A DNA stretch of 64,000 nucleotides, taken from positions 71,238,416-71,302,415 of the forward strand of contig OX352774.1 of NCBI GenBank assembly GCA_947095535.1, written 5' to 3'. The notes below the pieces were generated by a model, which was not told where the DNA came from, did no database searches, and saw only the letters and a program-made list of their open reading frames with translations. This document shows positions 9,967 to 22,699 of the stretch, in pieces. Positions within the stretch are counted from its first letter, which is position 1; each line of letters opens with the position of its first letter. The position numbers were made by a program, and so were the translations under genes. Source of the DNA: Poecilobothrus nobilitatus. Its lineage: Eukaryota > Arthropoda > Insecta > Diptera > Dolichopodidae.

Positions 9967-12900
9967 TTATTTATTTGTATTAAATAAATAACTTAATGTT
10001 GATGGTTGTGCATGGAATTTTATATTACCTTCTTCCCATTTTGTATGTATTAATCGTTCTAATGGTGTTGTTTGAACTTCATCAGATTTATCATCATTCA
10101 TTGTTGGTGCATTAACAGTTGATGTTTGACGTTGTAACATAAATGATGCTCTATCATTTGTATGTTTATTATCAATTGTCATTGTTATTAAACTACCAGA
10201 ACAACTATAATAATATAATTCAAAACGTGATTCAGCATGATAATTTCGTAATAATTCATGATTTGTATTATATGCAACACCATAATGACCAGCACAACAT
10301 GATATCCATATTGGTAAATTTGGTGTTTTTAAACGTGATCCAGGTTGACGATTAACAAACTAAAAAGTCAAAAAATATTTGTATGTATATATGTAAATAC
10401 AAAAAAAATTAATTATATGTATAGTAAAAAAGAAAAAACATTCAAAGAAGCTATATTAAGTTCATGGTAAATTGAAATTTTTTGAAACAATTCTGAAATT
10501 TAATTAACTTTTTGTTATCATCACTTGTTTGTCTGATTAGTTTGTTAGTTTTATGGTTAGATAAACTCCCGTCCAAAGTTTATCTGACAAAAAATTTTTA
10601 GAATGAGATTTTTTGAAATTTAGTTCTTTTTATAGGAAAAATAGCGCGGCTAAAATTAAAATAAACTTTTTCTTAATAAGTTATCTGTCAGTAAAAAATT
10701 TGTTCTATAATTATAATAGAAATTATTTGTGTAAGTATATATAGTGGAAAATTTCTTATGCGATAAATTCAAAGATTCCATATTAAAAATTCTGCGCCTC
10801 TATCAAACCACATATTATAGAATTAAATTTAACTTTACATAACATAATTCAGAATATAGTCTTTCTTTTATTAACGCATTAAATTTAAAAAAAAAACTCT
10901 TACAGCATTATTTTTATCATTTTCATAAATTAATAAACCAATAACACATCTATTCAAAACACCATATTGTGGAGTAGCCTTAAAAAAAAAAAAATTTAGT
11001 TTTATTTCTAGAAATGTTAATTTTAAAAATATGTTTTTTACATAATGTTCTTCATCTCCAACATGCACAACACCATTATGTAAATATGGTGTTGCTCGAC
11101 CAGTTAATAAGAGCATAACAACATTAAGAGAACCTTCTTCTTGATTACCAACTAAATAAGCACCACGTGGAGCATCCAAATCAGTACGTGTTCTAAGAAA
11201 TTAATTAATTCAAATTAAAATTTTTTTAATTTAAATGTAGTAAAAAAATTGCATATTTATAGGAGAATATTTCTTAAACAAAAGTAAAATATAATATTAA
11301 TTTATTATAGTATTTTACCTAAAAAGGTGTGAAAAAAAGTGTTTTATTCCTATTAGGAAAATAATTTCTTACCTTGCAATTTGTCTGGTTAAAACACAGC
11401 AATATAAAAATAATAATGTTCCAGGACCTTCCTCTTCAGTAAACTATTAAATTCGAAATGAAAAAAAAAGTAATATTATTATTTTCTTAGACTTGAAGAA
11501 AAATACTGAAGACAAATAGAAGACAATAAAATTTTATTTTTCAAATTCAATAGAAATCTTATTTCAATAACTTACAAAATTAATATGCTTTTTAACGAAT
11601 TCTTGGGTTTCTTCACCTCTTCTCAATTCAAAAATGTGTAACTTTAGAAAAAAAAAATAAAAGAAAATATTTGACTTATCTTTTTAACAAAATTATTAAG
11701 AAGTAAACCTTCTCTGTTACACCATCCTGAAAATATGTAATACTATGTTGTATAAAAGCTTCTTCACCAGGTAAAACAATAAAAACTTTATTTTTATCAG
11801 CAATTATATTAAGAACTTCAGTCAATGAATTAACTAATGCTTCAGTTTGTTGTGATTCATTTGGTTTAAGAATTCTAAAAAAAAAAAAAAAAAATAGAAT
11901 AAGAATGAAAACTTAATTATTATGTATATATGAATATTTACGTTTCAAATCCCTGTGCTTTTTCTCTAAGACGTCTATCAAAAAGAAAATATTTTAAAAT
12001 GAATCCTTGTACAACTGATAATAGACCACGTGTACCATTTCTAGGACAACGTAATCCATATGCTAAATCTTGATTCGGTGGTCCAAATGTAAATGCAGTT
12101 CTAGTCCATTCACCACGTGGTGGTGCCGCTGCAGTACCAAAAATAAGTTGACGTAAGTCCTTTAATTGAAAAAAAATATTAATTTTAAAATATAAAATTG
12201 TTTATTAGGAAATTTGCTATGAAGCATCTTCTACTAAAATTTTATTTTTTCAAAAATTGTTTTTTAAAAAGTTGCGATTTAAAAGATTAAGTTCAAAAGT
12301 TCGTTTTTAATAACTAGTTTTTTTTTATTGTGTTGTTGCATTATGCTCCTAAATATAGCGAATATTAAAAATAGTGTAGATTGACGTCCACAAACTCTTC
12401 CTAAAAAAATTTGTGAAATCCTGATTTTCTAACCAACTCTGAAATCCCTCCTAATTATTTAAAAAAAAAAAATAAAAAGAAAAATGGGCTTTAAGTCAGA
12501 GCAACCTTTAACAAATGAAAAACATTTTTCGGTTTACAAGGATTTCACAGTAAGAGGCTAAAATTTATTTTTGTTACATTAGTCTGTAAATAAGGTAAAT
12601 AAGGATGATATTCAAATTTCCACAATTATTTTATAATGGGGTTCTGACATTTTATAAAATATCTGACAGCAGAATAAAAAATAAAAACCATTGGTAAGTC
12701 TTTTTAAACTTTAAAAAAATTTAAAAAAAATATATCATGAAATTAAATTTTGTGATTCATTCAATAAATGTAAAATATAATCTTGTGATTCATTTACAAA
12801 ATTTATATGTAGATGCAGGTTTAGATTTGAACAAAATTAAATCGTTCTTTCTTTCGCAAAAACACTTCAAACCTGGTATTAGAAGAGCTGCACAAACCCA

Positions 12901-15870
12901 GCCTTACATTTTATGACTGCCTAAAAAAGGAAATTTTACTTATGAAAACTCATTTGGCAATTCACGGATATGGAAATGCCGACAGATTTCATAAAAATTA
13001 TAAATTATCATGCGTACTTATATAGTGTTGAGAAATTTGAAAATAGCATTAACATCCTTGTTCAAAATATTTCTCATCATACCACTCGTATCATACCACT
13101 ATACCAAACTATTAAAGCATTAATTCTAATTCCAATATCTTTTGCAATTTGTATGTCCACCGCTACACCGACCAAACAGTGCATCCGGATAGATATGCGA
13201 CGTATTGATAGACTTTAAAGTTATGTGCTTTTTAAAGTCCAGCACTATCAAAGAGAAATTGCATTATTTTCATTAGTGACTCATTTTAAATGCTCAGATT
13301 AAAAAAAAAATGCATGTTATTCATATATTAATGGCAAATCATATTTGAAATAAAGAAAAAATTAAAAATTGTATAAAAAAATTTGAAAATTTGATTTATT
13401 ATATTATAACTTTTTTTAGTTTAATAGAAGACTTTTTTATTTAAAGTAAAATCGTCAAATGAAAAATCTTTAGGTACTTCTATAATTTATGCGTTATAAA
13501 TATTCTTTAATTACATATGAATATTTAATTTACATAATAAATTTATATATTATTTAGATCTAATATTTATGGATATTCGTATATATGTATGTATATTATA
13601 TAAATTTTTTTACTTTAACTTTTATTACAAATGCCTTTACTTAAAATGAAAATTTCTTTACTTTAAGTAAAAAAATCTTTACTTTAAATAAAGATGTCTC
13701 CACTTAAAATAAAAATGTCTTCAGTTAAAGTATAAAAGGTATAACACATTAAATTTTAATTTAAAAAAAACTGTATATTTTAATTAAAAACTATATGTAA
13801 TTACTTTAAGCAAAAGAAAATTTTAATTTCAGTTTAAAAACAAAAATAAAAACTTTTTCTTTATTTTAATATCGAAACCTATTTTGCAAAAAAAAATCTT
13901 CAAATTTGAAGAAATAACTTAATAATGATTATTTTAGTTAATTCAAACAAATATATGTATCCTTATTATATATTTTTGAAATACAAATGATTTAAACCTT
14001 AAACTTTTAAATATTATCGTTTTTAGCACATTTTTCCAAAAAAAAAATTCAAAAATTTGCTTATAGGCTTCACTCTATCACTTCGTCCGTCCGTCCGTTT
14101 AAAAAACTTCTACACTGTTTTAGATACATACAATGAGATTTAACTAAATTTAAAAAAAACAATTTTGTAGAATAACACTCTGTTTTATGTAGTCCCATCC
14201 ATTACAAAGTTACAGTCTCTTAAAGTTTGAAAAAGCCTTATATTTAAATGCATATATATAAAATATATCTCAGCTTCTACTTAACATTTTTTCAATCTAA
14301 AAACGACAAATAGAAGGTTTTGTTTTAACTTTGTAAATCAATATCAAAATTATAGAAATTTGATGTGAAAACAAAATTTTGCAAAATATTGCTCCATTTA
14401 TATCTTCGAAACGCTTCGAAACGAATTTTGAGAGCAGAAAGATATTTGGCTATACATTAAATTATATCAGAAAACGTTTTTGCATTTAATCTTTTTTAAG
14501 CGCTAGTTTGGGTCAAAAATTTAAATTTCACTATTTTTAGATACCCTTAACTTGGGTAGCTATATACAAATATATCATTAGAACAATATACACATTTAAG
14601 GTACCTGGAGAACCTTGGGTAAACATACACATTTAAGTATATCTGGGGTACTCAACCAAATGAGTATAGCGTTGGTTTTTCTTAACATTTTTTCAATGCA
14701 AAAATGTCACAGCACATTTTTTCAATGCAAAAATGTCACAGCACATTTTTTTAGCTTTAGAAATTATTATAAAAATTTAATAAATTTTCGTAATTACTTT
14801 TCGCAATTTAATTATTTTTCGCAATTTATTATTTAAATTTACCATTATATGAAAACAAAAATAACTTCTGCACGTTTTTAGTTAGAACCTTGAAATTTAT
14901 AGAAAAGAAAAATTTTTCGGTATTAGTGTAAGTTTTCTCAGTAAATTATTTTGTACCTTTTCCTATTTAAGAGTTATTAAGGTAAAAAAAGTGAATATTT
15001 GCTAATTTTATACACCAGCAACTTAGTCACCTGTACAAATTCTTACATATAAAATTCTAAGAAAATTTACAAAATTTGGGCAAGTTACAACATTTCAAAC
15101 TGCTTTTATTATCTTTTGAAAAATATGTACATTTAAAAACTTTTAGTTTTAGATATTGTCTTGTTTAATATTAATTTTATTATGGAACAAGGATAAATTT
15201 TCTATAAGTAAAATTTAATTTTTGAACTAACTATAGGATTCGGACAAGTAAATAGAAAAGTGAAAGTGATAAAAAAAAATTAAGAATCTCCTACAAATAT
15301 GTTTCGCTCCCCTGACAAATATTATGCATTTTCTGTATGTAACGTTAATGGTATATTCTTAAAAATTATAATATTACAAAGTAAAATTTGTATTAAACAA
15401 AAAGTTAATAAACAGGAATAAGAAGAATATTGTGGCTTAAATATATTCGAAAGATGTTGAACACAAGTATTTTATATTTCTTTAGAATTGCACTAGAGGA
15501 ATTAAAGTTACCTTTGTATGTACGACATGAACCTCGAATAAAACAAAATTAAAATATTTTAATTTTAATAAAAACTTATTAAAAAAAAAAAGTAAAGAAA
15601 AATTTAAATATTGTTCCTTTCAACATTTTTATGGCTCTGTTTTTTATAAGAAAGGATATATTATAAAATAAAAATCATTGAATTGTATTTTTTTTTATTT
15701 AAAGTATTACATATTTTATTAGAAAATGATAAACTATTCAAATAACTTCAAATTGGTTTTGAATATGAAAAGATTATTTATATAAAAAAAATTAATATTT
15801 AATTTATTTAAATTAAACTTACAGTAGCGATTTCCTGGGTTATAGGTGTTCCTGTACTAAAATCAGTCAT
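9967..15870 (-). CDS. MINDY-4/4B family protein, probably inactive deubiquitinase
   Basis: Eight minus-strand exons join in frame: 15823-15870 (ATG), 11942-12159, 11709-11874, 11576-11641, 11373-11443, 11042-11192, 10904-10978 and 9967-10359 (TAA). All introns are GT-AG and the product is 395 residues. The family (FAM188/MINDY) cleaves Lys48-linked ubiquitin chains. Matching blocks are RQLIFGTAAAPPRGEW (19-34), GLLSVVQGFILKYFLF (61-76), LLLTGRATPYLHNGVV, LKTPNLPIWI (275-284), GHYGVAY (289-295), FELYYYS and a C-terminal HTKWEEG. Active members have a GGPCG-type motif with the catalytic Cys; here it reads NGTRG, so Arg60 occupies the Cys position. His290, at the second catalytic position, is kept. 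This resembles vertebrate MINDY-4B, annotated as inactive. The intact frame and conserved splice sites argue for a working pseudoenzyme rather than a decaying gene. Intron 1 is 3.66 kb and carries repeats. Confidence 0.87.
12405..12465 (+). repeat. Short dispersed repeat B, copy in intron 1 of the MINDY-4-like gene
   Basis: Reads 'gaaatcctgattttctaacc' followed by 'aactctgaaatccctcctaa'. This matches the consensus 'gaaaccctgattttgtaacc', 'aacttaaaatccctcctaat' also seen at 6295, 27225, 60000 and, reversed, near 32885 and 48990. Confidence 0.55.
14010..15215 (+). repeat. Dispersed repeat family A, copy 2 (in intron 1 of the MINDY-4-like gene)
   Basis: Long copy. The left end is 'tttttagcacattt', then 'ggcttcactctatca' and a 'cgtccgtccgtccg' block at 14085. 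The body has 'agtctcttaaagtttgaaaa' and 'gatgtgaaaacaaaattttg', and the right end is 'caagttacaacattt' and 'ttgtcttgttta' near 15160. An internal 29-bp tandem duplication is at 14685-14742. Confidence 0.8.
14685..14742. repeat. 29-bp tandem duplication inside family A copy 2
   Basis: Two exact adjacent units, 14685-14713 and 14714-14742, each beginning 'acattttttcaatgcaaa'. They are not seen in the other family A copies. Confidence 0.9.
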
Positions 15871-16754
15871 TTTTCGTTATGGATATTTTATTTTTTTTTT
15901 TTTTAAATAAATGCCAAAAAAATTTAATTATTTTCAAAAAAAAAAATTATAAAAAAATAAAAATGAAACTTTTATTTTGATTTTTTTTTTTTTGTTTTTA
16001 ATTTTTCTTAAACTTTTTTAATTTTCCTTTTTAAAAGTTTTTTTTTTTTGTTTTTATAATAAGAAAATATTTGTATAACAATTATAATAACACGTCTTAA
16101 CTCGACAAAATCTAACTTTTAAGTGTTTTTAAGGATTTTTATATTGAATTATTGTAAAAAACGAAAAAAAAAAAAACTGTCTAAGAATAAATAAATAAAA
16201 AAAAAAACTTTTAGTTTCTTTTATTGTTTTTATATTACTTTTAACAATTTGCGTGAGTTTGGCTTTTACCAATATATATCTTTTATTTATATAAAATAAT
16301 ATAATATTCAATATATTAATATTATATATGTACCTAAATGAGTTCTAAAATTTTGCATATTAAAGTGTATATATATGCCTATACTTATATTTGAAAGTAT
16401 ATTGAAAATATTTTATTTGGAAAATGATTTATATAATGTAATTTATGACTTTTTTTCTATATATGTATATAACAAAAATATATAAATTTAGTTTTTTTTT
16501 TTTGTCTTGTATATTTATGACAATATATAGCAAGGTGTTATTAGAATGTGTAACACTTTATTTTAATATTATGAAAAAAGGATTCCGTAAATGGACTTAA
16601 TATACAAAATACCTTTTTACCGTACTTCATAACTAAAAACTATTATGAAACATTAGAAATTCAACGAAAAGAATTTAAAATATTCTTATTTTAAACCTAT
16701 ATATTGTACTTTTTTCTAACTGACTGTATACATTTTATAATTTCAGCTCTTTAG
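15871..16754. other. 5' flank of the MINDY-4-like gene
   Basis: Immediately upstream (on the minus strand) of the ATG at 15868-15870. It consists of homopolymer A/T runs and AT-rich sequence. The promoter and any untranslated exon should lie here, but I see no convincing TATA box or initiator. Confidence 0.4.
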
Positions 16755-16850
16755 ATAGGTAGGAAAGGTGGTGACCTTCACGAAGCTGCGTGAAGGACTC
16801 AATTAGCACTATATATAGGTTGCACCACTAGGTTGATCCAACTGCACTCA
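16755..16850 (+). repeat. Dispersed repeat E, copy 1
   Basis: Contains 'agataggtaggaaaggtgg', 'tgaccttcacgaagctgcg', 'tgaaggactcaattagcac'. The same series occurs reversed at 41575-41662, with 'ggtaggtaggtaaggtgg', 'tgaccttcacgatgctgca', 'tgaagacctcaattagcac'. It is distinctly richer in G and C than its surroundings. Probably part of an unidentified mobile element. Confidence 0.7.
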
Positions 16851-19084
16851 CTTGATCTGAATTTTGTATAGTTGTTATCGGTTTTATATTCGATAATTTC
16901 AGCTCATTAATACAAAATTTTTATATTAGACGAGATCAAAATATTCTTAAATTGCTTTGAAATTTGAAAATCGATTTTTTCATTTTCATTTCCTTTTCAT
17001 TTTCTTTTAAAATGATCTTTTTCTTTTCTAAAGAGAATACTAGGAAATTGAAAGATAGTGATTGGCTATTAGTGTGTATTAGTTTTAATTGATAATCCCA
17101 TAATTAAGGACATAAGATACATACAATAAGGTAAAAAGATACGATATTTTCGATATTTTCTACTTAAAAAATTCAATTTTAAATTTAAAAATCCGTTTTT
17201 TAAAAATACTTATACGGTTGTGGTATAAAATCTTTTCTTTGTACAAGCCAAAAAATATTGTAATACTCAAAACAGTGGTTTGAATGTGTAATAGATTAAA
17301 TACAAATCTTATTTTTTCAAACAAAAACTACATTTAAATTCGTAGGTTTTATTTAAAAAAGTTAAATTTGAGTTTAAGCTAAGTTTTGTACATTCGACCC
17401 GTTTATATAGAAATTGTTTCTTTATTTTACATTTTTTTTTATATTATATCGTCCAGATATAAATATCTGCCGATATTTTTAGGACCCCTTTGCCTTTAGC
17501 ATGTGAAACATTCGGTACAAGTATTCAATTATAATTATATTTAATATTTTAATAACTGCAATAACTGTAGTTCCTTTAGTCAATCGCATCAAAATATATT
17601 TATAATTGATTTTAGATTAAAAATTTTCCATACCTTAATATTTTCTATTATAAAGATTATATTAAAAAAACTTTATAAAATTCCCTAGTGATCTTGAGAG
17701 AATAGAATATAGTATAAAGTTATTAAGTTTATTTAATGGGCTTATGAACTCTAAAGGTTTTTCTAGCCCTCTGTGATCTTGAGAGATATGCAAACAAACG
17801 TTAAAAAGTGAAGATCAAATCTAAAATTTCTAAGTTGATATTATTTCAAATGTAAGATATAAAAATCTGTTATAATGTAAAATCTGATATCTAATATAAA
17901 TTATCATTTATTTTTCTTTATCAATATTTTTTTTCTATTTCTGATATATTCCATAAATATCTCTAATGAAATTTACACGATATTTAATGATGTTTTCATA
18001 TATATATATACATATATACAAATATATATGTATTTTTATTTCAAAATTCATGTAAAATTGTCATTATATAAAATGGATATTTTTATTTTATATAATTTTT
18101 TTTATTATTATTTAAAAAAAAAATGAATAATTTTTGTATTTAACATTAATATTTTCTGTTTATTTTGGGAAAAAAATGTTTTATTTTTTTGTTTTTTTTT
18201 TGGAGTATGATTACTTATAATATTCCAACACTTTCGCGAGGTGTGTCAAAAAGTTTTTTTCATTACAAAAACAAAAAAAAAAAAAACAAAAACAGACAAG
18301 TCTGAGAACTTCCTAAAATAATATATAATGCAAAATCCATAAAAAACATACTAAATAATATGAAAATTGTTATGTTTTACAGGATAATAAAAAGAATTTC
18401 AATATAAAAATTAAATAATATAAACATATATGTGCTCTTATTAGGATATTACTGGTATGTACATATATCCTTTAGGAATAGGTGCAATAAAAAAAATGAA
18501 ATCAATTTTATAAAAATATTTTAATATAGACTAAATGAAAATAAAAACAAACCTAGTTGTAAATATAGGAAAAATAAAAACTGACAGGATAAAAAAACGA
18601 TAAATTCCTTTTTAGTGGGCATTAATGCCGCCAGAATACAACAAAATAATAAAATAAAAATAACCAAAACAAAAAAAAAAACATTAGATACTGTATTGTA
18701 AATCTATTCATTTAATAACAATTCTTTTATAAATTAAATTTTGAAAATTTAACAATGTTTTTAAATTAATTGTTAAGTGCATAATATAAGTGCCTATAGG
18801 TATGCAAATCTATTGTAGTTACCTTTTTTTGTTTATGCGAAGACCAGGATAGGTGGTAATAATCGAACCACACTATATGGGAATGAAACGCGTGCTCATT
18901 AAGTGTGTGAGATTATAACCTAAACAACTTAGTGAGATTATAATCTAACACTAAACACCACCTCTTTTTTAGGACCAGCAATAGGTTATTATATATACAT
19001 ATGTCTTTTAGTACTAATGTACTGTTTGATCTAGTATAAATAAATATGTATTAGGGAATAAAAATTGGTGTCAAAAATTGGCAG
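16851..19084. other. AT-rich non-coding stretch
   Basis: No exons seen. 18840-18990 is a little richer in G and C and holds two similar units ('gtgagattataacctaa' and 'gtgagattataatctaa', near 18905 and 18930); I cannot classify it. Confidence 0.45.
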
Positions 19085-19280
19085 GAATATTTTGAACAAA
19101 ATTTTTAATGTTCACCTTGAATTTTTGGGTGTTATATATGTAATCCTCGCCAATTCTTGGGAACATATGAGGTGGAATATTATTTCATATTCGCGATGTT
19201 CGTGTCGTAAATGATTTTTGGTTAGTTGAATTATGCCACCTGGAAATTTGAACTACATAGTTTGGAAACAGACGTTCTCC
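19085..19280 (-). pseudogene. LINE reverse-transcriptase C-terminal fragment (second lineage), decayed
   Basis: On the minus strand it reads NQKSFTTRTSRI, then a TGA stop where family members have Trp, then NNIPPHMFP and KFKVNIKNFV. The pattern 'KSF..R..R.WN.LP....' followed by a Lys-rich 'FK..LK.FL' tail is typical of the C-terminus of several LINE reverse transcriptases. It is short and has an in-frame stop, so it is a remnant. The exact clade cannot be set from this piece. Confidence 0.6.
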
Positions 19281-21589
19281 TTGTTTCTTTTTAGAATGTT
19301 TTAAATGGAGGCATCAGACTTTTAATCTCGTCAATAAGTTATAAAGGCGACAAAGGCCAACGGGAAGGAGCATTGAAGTGACGAAATATGTGAATCATGC
19401 AATCACACAAACAATCCACAGAAAATTCTACTTAACTAGGTATATGGATATTCTGTAGCTCTCAAAAACATTAATAAGAATTTATATTTAAAACCAAACA
19501 TTAAGATTTTACAAACAAAAAAGTGTATAATATTAGATACTTAATTTTGTAATTTTAATTTAAAAAAAAAATCAACAAAAACAGATAAACTTTTATTTTT
19601 GAAAGTTTCAATTTAACTTAAACCACTTAGTTGGGAGTGATTTTGTATCTTTACAGAATCAAAATCAATTCTATACCTTTAAACTGATAATACGAACGTG
19701 TACTTAGTATATCCGTGTGTATCTAATAAACGTAAATATAAATGTAAACGTAAAATATTTTATACAACATGGTACTTGTTAACGTTTGTAGAAATGTACG
19801 TTGATTTATACGTCAATGCTTAGTTTGAACATTTAAAAAAATAATTGAAAGCGTAACGTGCAAACATTTTTCAAACTCATTCGTTTTTTTTTCTCCTTTC
19901 CACTCCTGTAATCAGCATAGGGCTTCGACTAATTAATTTATTTTATATATATGTGGTTAAGTTTCAGTTTCTGTAATTATTAGAAAATATCGTTATTTTG
20001 AAGGAGATCTTTTAAAATTGTGCTAAATAAAATAAATTTCAATCTTTTTACAAAATTATCCATTTAGTTAGTCTAAAAACTTCAAGACCACCAAGTATAC
20101 ATTAATATATATAATATATATACTCTTAAATCTATGTATGATATATTGATATATTGATATTGATTGACAGTGGAGAAAAATTCTTAAAAAAAGAGGTCCT
20201 TATAATTTGTAATCGATTTTTCTTGCTATTGTAGTTTTCCTTAGTAGTTATATATACATAAAAAAAAAGTATATAAAAAAAATGTATTTATTTATAGATT
20301 CAATAGATAATGAACCTTAAATACTTTGTCATTCATTTTATACTACATAATATAAACTACATCTATATGAAGCAAAAAATTTAAATATATGTATATGTTT
20401 GTATATGTGTTCTGACTGTTACATTTTATATATGTGCATAATGACGTTTGTTGTAAAATCACACGCAAAAATTTAACATTTTGTTTTTGTTCTAAAAAAT
20501 TACACTATTTTTAAAAGAAGTGTTAAAACGTTTCTAAGCACTAAATCAAAAACAATAACAAATATTTAAATTGAATATAAAGTTAAGTTAGGTCATATAT
20601 ATATATATATTTAATAATTAATATGTATATAAGTATTTATGCACACAGAGTGTTCGAAAAATGGATTTTCTTTTATTTAATAATAGTGTTGTAACAGTTT
20701 CATTAGCTAATGAAGAACGATTATTTTCTGTAAAAAGTTTTAAGATCTAAATACTTTTCTTTTAAGTATACGCTTTTCATATTAATTATACTAAAGATAT
20801 TTTAATCTTATTTTTTTCATTTTAAATGTGTACATTTAGTTTGATTCAACTTTTCATTATAATCTTATATAAAGTTTTTGAGAACACCCCATATATCTAA
20901 TATACAATAATGTACTTGAATTAGTTGTGGTATTTTAAAAATGATATTATTTGAACTTGAATTTTTTTTTTTTTTTTTATGTACATTGATGGATTTCATA
21001 TCAATTAAAAATTATATCTATATTTTTACTTATTGTAGAGTATATATGTTGGAACTTAACAGCAATACCTAAAATTTATAATTCCTCTATTTTTTTAAAA
21101 ACATTTTTTTCTTTAGGTACAACATATGTTTCTTTTTTGCGAATTTAAACAAAAAGTATTTCAATAAAAAATATTTTTATTAGAACTTAAATATTAATTA
21201 TCATATTTTATCCATGGTGAATAATCGTAATTAATTCTTATAGTATAGAATTTTAACCAAATAGTAATTAAAATAAAATTTAACTTATGAACTGTAAAAA
21301 AACAAATATTTAAATAAAATTATAAATAAATATTTTTATTATTGCAGTTAAAAATGATAATTTTCGTGATAAAGTTTATAATTCTAAAGTTTCTCTAAAA
21401 AAATATTTATTTATTTATTTATATTAATATTACATACATAAATCTAATGGTATATTATTGAACCATCGGCTACCAAAGCCATTATAGGTTTTTATACTAT
21501 TATTAAATTATATACTAATATTATTTATTTTGTTTATATTATATACTATATATTTACATTATATTTGAAAAAAAATATTTGGTTAATAT
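19281..21589. other. AT-rich non-coding stretch
   Basis: Includes an (AT)n run at 20597-20612 and many A/T homopolymers. No gene or recognised element. Confidence 0.5.
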
Positions 21590-21600
21590 ATTTATAAGAT

Positions 21601-21798
21601 GGGGCTTCGGTGGCCTAGTGGGTAAGAGCGTATAAAATACGTTGTAAGCACCGAGGGAGTGCGGGTTCGAATCCCACACACGTCGTAAGAGTTATTCCAC
21701 CTTACGACATTTACAGCTACGCCTGAACAGGAAAGGCTGTGTAATTTCCTGTCCACATTTATGTGACAGAGAAATACATTAAAAAAAAAAAAATATTA
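21601..21798 (+). mobile_element. tRNA-derived SINE, copy 2, full length with perfect TSD
   Basis: Very similar to copy 1: A box TGGCCTAGTGG at 21611, B box GGTTCGAATCC near 21664, body 'cgtcgtaagagttattcca', poly(A) from 21780. The direct repeat ATTTATAAGAT flanks it at 21590-21600 and 21799-21809. The near identity to copies 1 and 3 suggests a recently active subfamily. Confidence 0.92.
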
Positions 21799-22054
21799 AT
21801 TTATAAGATTGCATACGTTTAGGCGAAATACATTACATTTTCTATTTTATTTCAAGGATATCTTTTTAATGTTTAAACATTCAAATAAATTGTTTGCAAA
21901 AGTATTACAAATGTTTTTCATTGATATACTTTTTGTTTAAATTGGAAAAATTAAAGAAAAAGAAAATTTTAAATAAATTAAAGAATTATACATTTTAGAA
22001 TTGTACGGTTAAAGTTCTATTTATATTACTTTTTTCCTTCTGTTTTATTACCTT

Positions 22055-22285
22055 AGGGAACATAGAGCTTTCAAAAATCCTCTCCAATCTCTTCGGTTTT
22101 GCGTTATTATTTTAATTTAGTATATTCTTTTCGAAATATTATTACAGAATATTATTCTTAAGCATTTGTTGATGCACATCTATAACTTTTGTATATTGTT
22201 TCTTGTTACCAACCAGGTCTCACTACCACATAGATTTCATATACGGTTTGAAAAGTTTTATTTTAGTAGCGCGGGCGTAGACTAT
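22055..22285 (-). pseudogene. RTE-like LINE reverse-transcriptase remnant, second copy
   Basis: Minus-strand reading gives CGSETWLVTRNNIQKL, a stop, then MCINKC (near 22230-22180), and further on ITQNRRDWRGFLKALC (near 22115-22065). This matches the GSETW...FINKC segment and the C-terminal '..DR..W..L..ALC' end of the lineage at 7505-8110. The part between them is missing or unreadable. Confidence 0.7.
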
Positions 22286-22699
22286 ATAAGGTGTTATATT
22301 TCATGCACAGAAAACCAAATTCATAATAGTAAGCAGTAAAAGGATTCTATACCTATGGCAATACTCATAATCGACCATTTCCAAAATAAATGCGCCTCCA
22401 GTTATAAATATCTTGGAAGCTTCCTACGAAAATTAACGATATAAATATATTTTGCATGGAAATTAAATGTATTAGCTTCATGAAATATTATTTTTTGTCT
22501 ATTGTTTTATACCCAATAAAAGCTTTGCTATAGAAATCAAAAATGTAGCAAGAAACATCATATTTTATATATGTATGTATTAATAATCAAAAAATTAATT
22601 TAAGAATTATCTATACATATAAAACGAAAAATATAAAAAGTGAATCATAGGCAAAAAAAAAACAGATATATATATATTAAGAAATTACTATTCTAATCA

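Noticed and set aside
9967..10355. Plus-strand frame 10143-10355 over the last MINDY-4-like exon
   Set aside because: It is the reverse shadow of the real exon; the minus strand gives conserved protein (LKTPNLPIWI, FELYYYS) with correct splice sites.
16081..16130. DPE-like AGACGTG upstream of the MINDY-4-like ATG on the minus strand
   Set aside because: The expected initiator 28 bases upstream is poor, and a single heptamer is not enough to call a promoter.
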